From Desulfosalsimonas propionicica (lineage in GTDB: Bacteria; Desulfobacterota; Desulfobacteria; Desulfobacterales; Desulfosalsimonadaceae): a stretch of 64,000 bases of DNA. Positions 8,144 to 16,629 of this stretch are shown here, one piece after another; within the stretch, counting starts at the first letter, position 1, and each line of letters opens with the position of its first letter. The stretch spans positions 1 through 64,000 of the forward strand of contig NZ_JACDUS010000012.1 of NCBI RefSeq assembly GCF_013761005.1. Reading direction: 5' to 3'. Under the pieces are notes generated by a model. That model searched no databases. It was not told the DNA's origin and was given only the letters and a program-made list of their open reading frames with translations. A program made the position numbers and the translations under genes.

Positions 8144-8860
8144 ATGAAAAATACAAAAGATTTCCGGATTCTGACGCCCCCGGTGGTTTCCCTCATTGTG
8201 CCGGTCTTAAATGAGCAGGAAACCATAAATCGCACAATAGCAAACCTGTCCGGTGCATGCAGGGGTTTTAAGGCTGAGATCATCATCGTTGACGGAGACC
8301 CGGCAGGCTCCACGATCAATGGTCTTGACACCAATCAGGTCATCACCCTTGTTGCCCCGGCCGGACGGGCCTCCCAGATGAATGCCGGGGCAAAAGCTGC
8401 CAGCGGCGGCATTCTGCTTTTTGTCCACGCAGACACTCACCTGCCGGCAGGGGCCATGGAGGATGTGATCAAAACCTGCCGCCGGCCGGAGATTGCCGCA
8501 GGCGCATTTTTTCTTGGCATTGCCGGGTCAAAAAGGATCTTTCGTGTGATTGCAATCCTGGCCAATGTTCGCTGCCGTCTGACCCGCATTGCCTACGGCG
8601 ATCAGGCCATGTTTGTCAAAAAACGGATCTTTTGGCAGATCGGCGGATTTGCCGATATCCCGATTATGGAAGATATCGAGATCATGCAGCGGTTAAAGAA
8701 AAACCGACTGGCAATCCATCTGGTCCCAAAGCCCGTGAAAACATCTGCCCGGCGCTGGGAAAAAGAGGGCCTGATTTACGGCATTGTCCGAAACAACCTG
8801 CTTGCATGCCTGTATTATGCAGGTGTCGGGCCCCTGGTGCTCAAAAAATTTTATAAATAG
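8144..8860 (+). CDS. TIGR04283-type family 2 glycosyltransferase
   Basis: A 238-residue GT2 enzyme. It shows the entry motif VSLIVPVLNEQETI, an IIIVDGDPAGST strand, GRASQMNAGAKAASG, the FVHADTHLP metal-binding motif, and the acceptor-side IMEDIEIMQRL. Paired with the TIGR04282 gene upstream in what looks like one operon. The usual arsenosugar genes (ArsM, radical SAM ArsS) are not nearby, so the substrate is unknown; lipid or small-glycoside modification is equally possible. Confidence 0.85.
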   Translation: MKNTKDFRILTPPVVSLIVPVLNEQETINRTIANLSGACRGFKAEIIIVDGDPAGSTINGLDTNQVITLVAPAGRASQMNAGAKAASGGILLFVHADTHLPAGAMEDVIKTCRRPEIAAGAFFLGIAGSKRIFRVIAILANVRCRLTRIAYGDQAMFVKKRIFWQIGGFADIPIMEDIEIMQRLKKNRLAIHLVPKPVKTSARRWEKEGLIYGIVRNNLLACLYYAGVGPLVLKKFYK

Positions 8861-8912
8861 CCGACAATTTCACCCAGGCAAAACCACGCCTGGTGAATCC
8901 GGTTGTTATCGG

Positions 8913-8946
8913 GTCTTTACCCGGGGGACAGTCCCCGGGTAAAGAC
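8913..8946. terminator. Hairpin between convergent genes
   Basis: Perfect inverted repeat with 14-bp arms (GTCTTTACCCGGGG / CCCCGGGTAAAGAC) and a 6-base loop, located between the convergent glycosyltransferase and Cache-protein genes. There is no strong T run on either side, so it may be a bidirectional RNA-stabilising hairpin instead of a strict intrinsic terminator. Confidence 0.6.
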
Positions 8947-8963
8947 AAAGCCGCATTTGTTTG

Positions 8964-9446
8964 TCAGTACATCATTCCGCTGACATAAACCCCTGCGCCC
9001 ACAAACATGTCCGTATCCGGCACCCGGTAGATGTAGGTAATTTTTTTGTGCGGGGTGGATTTGCCGGGCTTGGGCCACATGTATTCCACCCAGCCTTCGC
9101 CCCGGGAGCGGGCCAGGTTGACGAAATGCACGAAAAGGGCTTTGTCTGTTGGGTCGGTTATCAGCAGCACATGATCTTTTTTGGTCAGCTCGGGTTTGAA
9201 GGGATGGGCCAGCATCTTGCCGTCCAGGTCCATGAGAAACACATACGAGTCCTTCCATACAAACGGGCCCCGCTGGTCACTGATCTTTTCAATCCCTGCC
9301 TCCGCGCCCTGGGAGTTGATCAGGGCTGCGGCTTCCCGGCACATTTCCACGCATTCTTCCTTTGTTGCTGATTCGGCGGCTGCCGCCGGGAAAGCCAGCA
9401 GCACGGCAATCAGTATGGCTGCGAGATAATAAGCACGACGGGTCAT
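8964..9446 (-). CDS. Secreted single-Cache-domain protein
   Basis: A 160-residue periplasmic protein: Sec signal peptide (residues 1-23, ending AAAAES) followed by a single Cache domain. Typical stretches are ALINSQG...I near residue 42, YVFLMDLDGKMLAHPF, VNLARSRGEGWVEYMWPKPG and a YIYRVPDTDMFVGAGVYV end. Such domains bind small organic acids. It follows the acetate-transporter gene by 36 bp on the same strand, so it may bind acetate or a related acid at the membrane surface. It has no signalling domain of its own. Confidence 0.85.
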   Translation of the reverse strand: MTRRAYYLAAILIAVLLAFPAAAAESATKEECVEMCREAAALINSQGAEAGIEKISDQRGPFVWKDSYVFLMDLDGKMLAHPFKPELTKKDHVLLITDPTDKALFVHFVNLARSRGEGWVEYMWPKPGKSTPHKKITYIYRVPDTDMFVGAGVYVSGMMY

Positions 9447-9482
9447 GGCTCCACCTCCTGGTGATAAAAGTTTTCCGTGGTT

Positions 9483-10052
9483 TTATTTGATCCAGGGCTT
9501 TCCCACGGGCAGCACGTCGCGGCCAAAGACCTGGGCGTAAATGACATGGGCCATCATGTACAGGGCCGAGGCAGCGCATGCCATCAATTCGTAACCGGCG
9601 ATCACGGTGAACTGATCGTAGCCGAAATGGGCAATATCAAGAAGAATGAAACCGATTAAAAGCAGGGTGAATGTCACGGCCATGGCCGAGTGAATCCGCA
9701 TGGCCGGAAACCACATGATAAAGGTGTAAAGGGTCCAGCAGACCAGAAACCAGCCCACGTCCTCGGTGCTGGCATGGTAGACGTTGAAGTGGTTGAGCAT
9801 GAAAATGATGCCCAGCGAGATCCAGAAAGCCCCGTAGGAGCAAAACGCGCTGAAGCCGAAATTGTTTCCCACATTGAATTCCAGGTACCCGGCAATGAGC
9901 TGTGCCAGTCCCCCGAAAATAAAGGCAAGGGCCAGCACAGGGCCGACCCCGCACCAGCCGACATTGTGGAACTGAAGAATCAGGGTGGTAATGCCGAATC
10001 CGGCCAGTCCGACAACCGCCGGATTCCCTTTGGGCGCATCTGCCTGGGCCAT
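9483..10052 (-). CDS. satP: Acetate uptake transporter, GPR1/FUN34/SatP family
   Basis: A 189-residue inner-membrane protein with six hydrophobic segments. The family signature is at the N-terminus (NPAVVGLAGFGITT). Later come AFIFGGLAQLIAGYLEF, NNFGFSAFCSYGAFW and IMWFPAMRI. Members are proton- or succinate-coupled acetate channels. The start has a strong AAGGAGG site. First gene of a unit with the Cache protein; divergent from the c-heme histidine kinase. Confidence 0.9.
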   Translation of the reverse strand: MAQADAPKGNPAVVGLAGFGITTLILQFHNVGWCGVGPVLALAFIFGGLAQLIAGYLEFNVGNNFGFSAFCSYGAFWISLGIIFMLNHFNVYHASTEDVGWFLVCWTLYTFIMWFPAMRIHSAMAVTFTLLLIGFILLDIAHFGYDQFTVIAGYELMACAASALYMMAHVIYAQVFGRDVLPVGKPWIK

Positions 10053-10420
10053 GTGTGTCCTCCTTGCTTTGTAAAAGGTTGGAAAGGAAAAGGGTGATGG
10101 AAAAATACAGTATAGCCTGATGTTGAAAGTTTCTGTAGCGGAATCATTGTCATGATATTGTATTGAATTTTATAGTGAGAATGCTGTTTATGTCATTAAA
10201 CACTTCTATATCAGAGCATGATTTTTCTGTAAAGAGAACTTGGAATGAGACAAGATAAAAATTTCAGGCGCAAGCCCGGATGCAATCGGTTCGGGGGAAA
10301 CCTGTCTATTGATTTTATTTTTGTTTGCGTGTAGACTGTGCCGCTATTGGGATTGTTTTTATATTTAATAAATACAAATAGTTATGAATTTTATGGGCAT
10401 ATAAGAGGGTTGTCTGACAC
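10053..10420. other. Intergenic region between divergent satP and histidine kinase genes
   Basis: A 368-bp AT-rich region with no gene. It carries two short perfect palindromes: ATCAT-N4-ATGAT at 10143-10156 and GTTTA-N6-TAAAC at 10186-10201. Either could be an operator for one of the divergent promoters. I found no sigma-54 -24/-12 match here on either strand. Confidence 0.5.
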
Positions 10421-12376
10421 ATGCATCGAAGATCCATGAAAACCCGGTTTTATTTTGGTGCGGGCTGCATTCTTTTTGTTTTCTGCGGGGTTTTTTCGCT
10501 TGTTCAGTACTTTGCCCTGCGCAATATCGTCATTGACGACGTGTATAAAAACACGGAAATTTTTATCGGCACGGCCAGTGCCACCCGCAATTATGTCAAG
10601 GATGTGCTGCGGCCCCACATGGTGGAGCTGCTCTCGCCGGAAGCCTTTGTGCCCGAAGCCATGTCCACCTCCTTTGTCAGCCGCGAGGTCTTAAACGGTC
10701 TTCGCGACCGGTTTCCGGATTTTTCCTACAAGCGCGCGGCGCATAATCCGAAAAATCCCGTGAATATGGCGGATTCATTTGAAATGGAAAAGCTGCGCTG
10801 GTTTGGCAATCATCCGGAGACCGATGAGTGGCACGGCATCATCGAAAAAGACAACCGGTCCTTTTTTACCCGTATGAAGGCCATTTACGCCGAAGCCCAG
10901 TGTCTCAAATGTCATGGCCGCCCCGGAGAGGCACCGGATGCCTTAAAGGAGATCTACGGATCGGAAAACGGCTATGATTTTAACGTGGGCGACGTGGTCG
11001 CTGCGGACACCATTTATATCCCGGTGGATGTCAGTTTTTTTAAAATCAAGGAGACCGCCTGGCTGATGTTTGTTGTGGCGGCCACTGCCCTTTTTTCCCT
11101 GCTTGGACTTTTTATCCTCTTGTTTAACCGCACCGTGGTCACCGATCTCAAGGGCGTGCTGACGCGGTTTAAGACCCTGTCCGGCCACGAATTGGCCGAG
11201 CCCCGGCTGGAATACAACGGGCAAAGCGATGAACTCGAACAGGTGAAATGGGCGTTTGAAGACGTGGCCTCGGATCTGAAGGTCACCCATGATACGCTGC
11301 GGGCTTCTGAGGCCAAGTTTCGCCTGTTGTTTGAAAGCTCCCAGGACGCCATCCTGATCCTTGACGGCCATACCCGGATGAGAGACATCAATCCGGCGGG
11401 ATTGCAGTTTTTCGGGTTTTGCGACAAAGAGGAGGCCCTGTCCATTGAGACCTGTTTTCAGCTGTTTTGGGATACCCGGGATGCGGCCGGCTTTTGGGAG
11501 GAAATCAATGAAAAGGGGTTTGCCAGGGGGCTTGAGCTGCCGCTTGTGGACCGAAACGGCAAAAAGCTGACCGCCATTGTTTCAGCCTCAAGGCGCGTGG
11601 ATGAAAACGGCCGGCCTGCGGGCATTTACATGATGCTCACAGATACCACGGAAAAGCGGCGGATGGAAAAATACCTGGCCCAGACCGAAAAACTGGCCTC
11701 CATCGGTCAGCTGGCATCCGGCGTGGCCCATGAAATCAACAATCCCCTGGGGGTGATCCGTTGCTATGCCAACCTCATCGCAAAAAGCCGGGCAGAAGAT
11801 GCGCAGGTGGTGGAAGATCTCCAGATTATCCGAAAGCACACGGATCAGTGTAAATCCGTAGTGGAGGCGCTGCTCAATTTTGCCCGGGTCTCAGAGCCCA
11901 GAAAGGCGGCCGCGGATGTGCGGGCCTGTCTCGAAGAGGTCCTTTCCGTGCTGGAAGTGCAGTTTCAGAAAAGCCGTATTGAAATCCGCCGTTGCTTTGC
12001 AGATGATCTGCCCCATGTAACCCTGGATGCGGCCAAAATCAAACAGGTGTTTATGAATCTGCTGATCAACGCCCGGCAGGCCATGGAAAATAAGGGCTCA
12101 CTGACGGTTTCCGTGCAGTCGGAGCCGGACAAAAACATGCTCTCCATTGCCATTTCCGATACAGGGGCGGGCATTTCCGATCTTCACATCGACCGGATAT
12201 TTGACCCGTTTTTTACCACCAAGGGGCCGGGAAAGGGCACGGGCCTGGGCCTTTCGGTGAGCTACGGCATTGTCAAGCAGCACGGCGGCGATATCGTGGT
12301 TGAAAGCGCTCCGGGCAATGGCACCACCTTTACCATTTTTCTGCCGCTGGACGAAGACGGCCGCAACTGCTCATGA
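10421..12376 (+). CDS. Membrane histidine kinase with periplasmic c-type heme domain and PAS
   Basis: A 651-residue sensor. TM1 is at residues 10-32. A periplasmic DUF3365/Tll0287-like domain carries a covalent heme site CLKCH (Cys161, Cys164, His165). TM2 is at about 212-236, then a HAMP-like linker, a PAS domain (about 300-420), HisKA with His437 in GVAHEINNP, and an HATPase domain ending with GKGTGLGLSVSYGIV. Heme-c sensors of this kind respond to redox or small ligands. The gene is followed by its probable partner regulator 120 bp downstream. A second in-frame ATG at 10436 is also a possible start. Confidence 0.9.
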   Translation: MHRRSMKTRFYFGAGCILFVFCGVFSLVQYFALRNIVIDDVYKNTEIFIGTASATRNYVKDVLRPHMVELLSPEAFVPEAMSTSFVSREVLNGLRDRFPDFSYKRAAHNPKNPVNMADSFEMEKLRWFGNHPETDEWHGIIEKDNRSFFTRMKAIYAEAQCLKCHGRPGEAPDALKEIYGSENGYDFNVGDVVAADTIYIPVDVSFFKIKETAWLMFVVAATALFSLLGLFILLFNRTVVTDLKGVLTRFKTLSGHELAEPRLEYNGQSDELEQVKWAFEDVASDLKVTHDTLRASEAKFRLLFESSQDAILILDGHTRMRDINPAGLQFFGFCDKEEALSIETCFQLFWDTRDAAGFWEEINEKGFARGLELPLVDRNGKKLTAIVSASRRVDENGRPAGIYMMLTDTTEKRRMEKYLAQTEKLASIGQLASGVAHEINNPLGVIRCYANLIAKSRAEDAQVVEDLQIIRKHTDQCKSVVEALLNFARVSEPRKAAADVRACLEEVLSVLEVQFQKSRIEIRRCFADDLPHVTLDAAKIKQVFMNLLINARQAMENKGSLTVSVQSEPDKNMLSIAISDTGAGISDLHIDRIFDPFFTTKGPGKGTGLGLSVSYGIVKQHGGDIVVESAPGNGTTFTIFLPLDEDGRNCS

Positions 12377-12390
12377 ATGGACAATTAAGA

Positions 12391-12481
12391 CCTAAACTGA
12401 GCGTTTCAGATTTTTTAAATAGAAATTGATGTTATCCTTTAAAATGAATTGCTTTTAAAAATCTGAAACGCTCAGTTTAGG
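12391..12481. repeat. Perfect 25-bp inverted repeat between kinase and regulator genes
   Basis: Arms at 12391-12415 and 12457-12481 are exact reverse complements (CCTAAACTGAGCGTTTCAGA... / ...TCTGAAACGCTCAGTTTAGG), separated by 41 AT-rich bases. It fills the gap between the kinase stop and the regulator ribosome site, so a hairpin would form in the transcript. Partly similar end sequences (AAACGCTCAATTTAG) occur at 35210-35224, so it may be a mobile hairpin element. Confidence 0.75.
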
Positions 12482-12495
12482 TAAAAGGATTGCAA

Positions 12496-13890
12496 ATGTC
12501 TGATACCATACTTGTTGTTGATGACCAGCCCGATCTGCTCATGGGTCTGGAGCGCACCCTGGCCATGGAGTTCGGCTGCCGGGTGCTGACTGCCGAAGGC
12601 GGGCCCCGGGCCCTGGAAGTGCTTGAAAAAGAGCCGGTGGATGTGGTGCTGGCTGATATCTGCATGCCGGACATGGACGGCATTGAATTGCTAAAGCGTA
12701 TCAAGGAGACCGATTCCTCCATTACCGTGATCATCATGACCGCTTACGGCACCATTGAAACCGCGGTTCAGGCCATCCGGGAAGGCGCCTTTGATTTTAT
12801 CCAGAAACCCCTGGATGAAGACCGCCTGATTCACCTGCTGAAAAACGGCCTGGAATACAACCGCCTGGTGCGGGAAAACAACCGGCTCATGGAAAGATTG
12901 TGTGAAAAAGCCTTGTTTGAAAACATGATCGGCAACAGCCCGCCCATGCAGAAGGTGTTTCAGACCATCCAAATGCTGGCCCGCACGGATGTCACGGTGC
13001 TGGTCCGGGGCGAGACCGGCACCGGCAAGGACATGGCCGCCAGGGCGGTCCATGGATTGAGCGCCCGGAAAAACGCCCATATGGTGACGGTCAACTGTCC
13101 GGCCCTGCCGGAAACTATTCTGGAAAGCGAGCTTTTCGGTCATCGCAAAGGCGCTTTTACCAGCGCCAACCAGGACAAAAAGGGTCTGTTTGATCAGGCC
13201 CACGGCAGCACCATCTTTCTTGATGAAATCGGGGATTTGTCTTTGCCCGTGCAGACCAAGCTGCTTCGGGTGCTGGAAGACAAGCAGATCATGCCCCTGG
13301 GCGACAGCCAAAGCCATGAGGTGGATGTGCGCATTATCACCGCCACTAACCAGAACCTGGAGGAAAAGATCAAAAACCGGGAATTTCGGGAAGACCTGTA
13401 TTACCGGCTAAACGTGGCGTCCCTGCATATGCCCCCGTTAAAAGATATCCGCCGGGATATTCCCCTGCTGGCCGATCATTTTGTCAAAAAGATTGCCTGT
13501 GAAAACAATGCTGAGCCCAAGGTTCTGGCACCGGAAGTCGTGGATTATCTGTTAAATCGGAACTGGCCCGGAAATATCCGGGAGCTGGAAAACACCATCC
13601 GGGGCTGGTGCGCGCTGACCGCAGAGCCGGTCATCACCCTGGCTCATACCGGAAAAACCCCGCAAGCCAGGGTTCAGACGCCGGATGTCCGCCAGGTGGA
13701 TGTGACCCGGCCCTATAAGGATTTAAAGGCAGAGATCATCGACAGCTTTACCCTGGATTACCTGTGCCGGCTGCTGGCCCACACCAGCGGCAATATCAGC
13801 TTATCGGCCCAGATCAGCGGAATCAAGCGCCAGTCCCTGCAGAAAATCATCAAACGCTATAACGTGTCCGTGGAACAATACCGGTCATAA
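12496..13890 (+). CDS. Sigma-54-dependent NtrC-family response regulator
   Basis: A 464-residue regulator. It has an N-terminal receiver with the phospho-Asp in ADICMPDMDG, an AAA+ sigma-54 activator domain (GETGTGKDMAARAVH Walker A; the sigma-54 contact loop reads GAFTSA instead of GAFTGA; ELFGHRKGAF; IFLDEIGDLSL Walker B) and a C-terminal Fis-type HTH (LSAQISGIKRQSLQKIIKR). I chose the ATG at 12496, 7 bases after AAAAGG, over the TTG at 12490. Paired with the upstream heme kinase. The YeiH gene downstream has a sigma-54 promoter and is the obvious target. Confidence 0.92.
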   Translation: MSDTILVVDDQPDLLMGLERTLAMEFGCRVLTAEGGPRALEVLEKEPVDVVLADICMPDMDGIELLKRIKETDSSITVIIMTAYGTIETAVQAIREGAFDFIQKPLDEDRLIHLLKNGLEYNRLVRENNRLMERLCEKALFENMIGNSPPMQKVFQTIQMLARTDVTVLVRGETGTGKDMAARAVHGLSARKNAHMVTVNCPALPETILESELFGHRKGAFTSANQDKKGLFDQAHGSTIFLDEIGDLSLPVQTKLLRVLEDKQIMPLGDSQSHEVDVRIITATNQNLEEKIKNREFREDLYYRLNVASLHMPPLKDIRRDIPLLADHFVKKIACENNAEPKVLAPEVVDYLLNRNWPGNIRELENTIRGWCALTAEPVITLAHTGKTPQARVQTPDVRQVDVTRPYKDLKAEIIDSFTLDYLCRLLAHTSGNISLSAQISGIKRQSLQKIIKRYNVSVEQYRS

Positions 13891-13941
13891 CCCGGTAAAA
13901 ATCGTTCACAGTCCCCATTTTTGACCCCGGATGACGCATCA

Positions 13942-13985
13942 AAGCGGCACTGCCACCTTCAGGCGGCAGTGCCGCTTTTTTGCGG
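13942..13985 (+). terminator. Intrinsic terminator of the two-component operon
   Basis: GC-rich hairpin (AAGCGGCACTGCC / GGCAGTGCCGCTT, loop about 9 bases) followed by a T6 run, 50 bp after the regulator stop. It separates the kinase-regulator unit from the yeiH unit. Confidence 0.9.
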
Positions 13986-14270
13986 ACCCGACTCCTTAAT
14001 CACCCCTGAATTCAACGAAATTCGCCCTGACTGAAAGCCTTTGCGGATGTGCCCTGCTTTGTTGTTCCATGCCGCCCAAAGGCGGCAGTTTCGGAAATGG
14101 CAAATCTCGATTTTATTTTAAATTATATGAAATCAAGCTGTTAAAAATAGAGATGCAGTTTGGCACCTTTATTGCTCTTAAGAGCGGCGAAAAATTGCAA
14201 CCCTATAATCCGTGTCTGCTCGGCCATGCCGGGCAGGCACCTTATTTTTTACAATTTTGAGGAGGAGAAA
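13986..14270 (+). other. yeiH upstream region
   Basis: No gene is recognised. It holds the sigma-54 promoter at 14161-14176. Upstream of that are possible activator sites, which I offer only as candidates: a GAATT-N6-AATTC palindrome near 14009-14024 and a TGCCGCC-N4-GGCGGCA hairpin near 14069-14086. A GAGGAGG ribosome site precedes the yeiH ATG at 14271. Confidence 0.5.
14161..14176 (+). promoter_or_regulatory. Sigma-54 (-24/-12) promoter for yeiH
   Basis: TGGCAC-N5-TTGCT matches the RpoN consensus (TGGCAC N5 TTGCW) exactly with correct spacing. It lies 95 bp before the yeiH start codon and just downstream of a sigma-54 activator gene. Transcription would begin near 14187. Confidence 0.85.
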
Positions 14271-16028
14271 ATGGTCGAAAACATTGAGCAAAGAAGTCCC
14301 GACGATGAAGTGGTAATGGACAAGCCCACTAGCCAGTGGTCTGATTTATGGAAAAAAGAGGATTACATGGCCATATGGCTCGGATTTGTGATCCTGCTGG
14401 TGGGTGTGCTGATTTATTTCAACAATGCGCCCTCGGACATGGACCAGACCATTTCCAGGGCCAATGCCACCCTGGAAGAACAGGCTGACCGGGCCCCGTT
14501 TAAAACCATTGAATGGTTCCAGGCCATGGATGCCAAATCCAAGCTAAAGGCCACAAGTTCATCCATCGGCAACACCATCAAGGAGTTTACAAGCAAGCCC
14601 CACGGCTGGAGCGGCAACCCGGTGCATGCATTCTACATGGACGAGCAAACCGCTGCTGAAATCCGCCGCAAAGCCACTGTGAAATACGAGGCCGCCAGTC
14701 AGAGAGCCGAAGCCGCCCTGGCCGAAGCCCGGCAGGCCCAGCAGGCTGCGGCGGCCGCGAATTTTAACAATGAATCGTTAAATGAACAGGCCTTTGACGA
14801 GATCACCCAGTGGCGCGAGGCCAAAGCAAGTGCATCAGCGGCCAAAAAGAAAGCCGGGGTTTCGGCTTATAACCAGATCCCGCATCTCATCGGCCTGATG
14901 ATTGTGCTGGGGGTGTTTTTCGGCATCGGCATGAAGTTTATGGGAAAATCCTTTGGCCAGTTTGTAAAAGGGTTTTTGTTTGTGTTTTTGATTGCGATTC
15001 TGGCGTATACGGCCGCAGGCAATGCCACTATGAAGCATTACGGCATCGGCTATGCCGCCTGGGCCATTTTGTTCGGCTTGATTATCAGCAACACCGTGGG
15101 CACGCCCAAATGGGTCATGCCGTCGGTGCAGACCGAATATTTTATTAAAACCGGCCTGGTGCTGCTGGGCGCAGAAATTCTTTTCGGAAAAATCCTTTCC
15201 ATCGGCGTGCCCGGAATTTTTGTGGCATGGGTGGTCACGCCCACGGTTTTGATCACCACCTATATTGTGGGCCAGAAATTGATCAAAATTCCTTCCAAGA
15301 CCCTGAACATGACGGTTTCCGCTGACATGTCCGTGTGCGGTGTGTCTGCGGCCATTGCAACAGCTGCGGCCTGCCGGGCCAAAAAAGAGGAACTGACCCT
15401 GGCAGTGGGCTTGTCTCTTGTATTTACTTCCATTATGATGATTGTGATGCCGGCTTTTATTAAGGCCGTGGGCATGCCCGAGATCCTGGGCGGCGCCTGG
15501 ATGGGCGGCACCATTGACGCCACCGGTGCCGTGGCCGCAGCCGGGGCGTTTCTCGGGGAGCGGGCCCTGTATACGGCCGCCACAGTCAAGATGATCCAGA
15601 ACGTGCTCATCGGGGTTATCGCATTCGGCGTGGCTGTCTACTGGTGCGCCAAGGTGGACTGCGCCCCGGGCCAGCGGGTTTCGGCAATTGAAATCTGGCA
15701 CCGGTTCCCGAAGTTTGTCATTGGGTTTATCACCGCATCCATTGTGTTTTCCTTCATGTATTCAAGCATTGGCACAGACGTGTCCTATGCTATTATTGAT
15801 CACGGTGCGCTGCGGGGCATGTCCAAGATTTTCCGGGGCTGGTTTTTCTGTCTGGCTTTTGTGAGCATCGGGCTGGCCACCAATTTCCGGGAACTCAGGG
15901 ATTACTTCAAGGGCGGAAAACCGCTGATTCTTTATGTCTGCGGCCAGACCCTGAACTTGTGCCTCACGCTTTTGATGGCATATATCATGTTCTACAAGGT
16001 GTTTCCGGAAATCACCGCAAGAATCTAA
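14271..16028 (+). CDS. YeiH family putative sulfate/sulfonate exporter
   Basis: A 585-residue inner-membrane protein of the YeiH (UPF0324, putative sulfate exporter) family. It has an N-terminal membrane segment at about residues 35-55 and then a ~150-residue soluble insert with an Ala/Glu/Gln-rich coiled coil (about 125-170, AEAALAEARQAQQAAAAA). The conserved multi-TM core follows: AWAILFGLIISNTVG, GLVLLGAEILFGKIL, SADMSVCGVSAAIATAAACRAK, GGAWMGGTIDATGAVAAAG. Core YeiH proteins are about 340 residues, so the front half is an addition. The sigma-54 promoter and heme-sensing two-component system upstream suggest induction by a redox or sulfur-related cue. The exported anion is not proven for the family. 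Confidence 0.85.
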   Translation: MVENIEQRSPDDEVVMDKPTSQWSDLWKKEDYMAIWLGFVILLVGVLIYFNNAPSDMDQTISRANATLEEQADRAPFKTIEWFQAMDAKSKLKATSSSIGNTIKEFTSKPHGWSGNPVHAFYMDEQTAAEIRRKATVKYEAASQRAEAALAEARQAQQAAAAANFNNESLNEQAFDEITQWREAKASASAAKKKAGVSAYNQIPHLIGLMIVLGVFFGIGMKFMGKSFGQFVKGFLFVFLIAILAYTAAGNATMKHYGIGYAAWAILFGLIISNTVGTPKWVMPSVQTEYFIKTGLVLLGAEILFGKILSIGVPGIFVAWVVTPTVLITTYIVGQKLIKIPSKTLNMTVSADMSVCGVSAAIATAAACRAKKEELTLAVGLSLVFTSIMMIVMPAFIKAVGMPEILGGAWMGGTIDATGAVAAAGAFLGERALYTAATVKMIQNVLIGVIAFGVAVYWCAKVDCAPGQRVSAIEIWHRFPKFVIGFITASIVFSFMYSSIGTDVSYAIIDHGALRGMSKIFRGWFFCLAFVSIGLATNFRELRDYFKGGKPLILYVCGQTLNLCLTLLMAYIMFYKVFPEITARI

Positions 16029-16049
16029 CTCATAAGAAGGACATCCGTT

Positions 16050-16367
16050 ATGGCTATGAGCCGGAATAAATCAAATGACCCGGGGTCGCCGGGCGCAGAG
16101 GGTGAAAAGGCGCCCGGGGGGCTGCGGGGTGTGGCCGGGCTTCTGGTGAGCATCGGATTGATTTACATGTTTATGTTCCATCTGGGCCCGGCCCTGGAAC
16201 AGGGGGCCTGGATCAAGCCCATGGCCGATTTCATAGAGGAGCGAAACATTGAATCCAGCATGTATTTCTACACCGAAGTTGAAGAGTTCTCTGATGCCCG
16301 GTTAAACTGGCAGCATACCATGACTTATGCGCCCCGGGCGTTGAGCGAACCGCCGCTTTGCCCATAA
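16050..16367 (+). CDS. Small membrane-anchored protein of the yeiH operon
   Basis: A 105-residue protein with a charged, Gly/Pro-rich N-terminus, one membrane helix at about residues 30-48 (GVAGLLVSIGLIYMFMFHLG) and a short C-terminal soluble tail. It starts 21 bp after yeiH with an AAGAAGGA site and is followed by a hairpin terminator, so it is the second and last gene of the unit. No family is recognised; an accessory subunit of the transporter is the simplest guess. Confidence 0.65.
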   Translation: MAMSRNKSNDPGSPGAEGEKAPGGLRGVAGLLVSIGLIYMFMFHLGPALEQGAWIKPMADFIEERNIESSMYFYTEVEEFSDARLNWQHTMTYAPRALSEPPLCP

Positions 16368-16385
16368 AATCCCCCCCCCAAACGG

Positions 16386-16409
16386 CCGGGCGGCGAATTT
16401 GCCGCCCGG
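16386..16409 (+). terminator. Hairpin terminator after the yeiH operon
   Basis: CCGGGCGGC / GCCGCCCGG arms with a 6-base loop, followed by a T-rich but not pure T tract, 18 bp after the small-protein stop. Confidence 0.75.
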
Positions 16410-16468
16410 TCTTGTCTCTTCTTGAAAAATGCTCCGGGGTTTCCAATTTTACCACATCTACTGCTTCA

Positions 16469-16507
16469 GATGCAGCCTCGCATCGTTGGCTATAGCGAGT
16501 CTGCATC
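16469..16507. repeat. Intergenic inverted repeat
   Basis: Arms GATGCAGCCTCGC and GCGAGTCTGCATC pair at 12 of 13 positions around a 13-base loop, in the 262-bp gap between the yeiH operon and the CoA-binding ligase gene. It could be an operator or a small hairpin element. Confidence 0.45.
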
Positions 16508-16629
16508 TTCCTTTTATCTTCGGCAAACTTGAAAATCGTTCAATTTAGGATATACTGTTTCATGTTTTTGAGCCTTTCGGCCGGGTGCCGATATGTGCGT
16601 GAAACCCTGAGACGATTAGGAAGGTCAAA

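Noticed and set aside
7392-8860. Arsenosugar biosynthesis locus
   Set aside because: The two glycosyltransferases carry that family name, but no ArsM methyltransferase or ArsS radical SAM gene is present.
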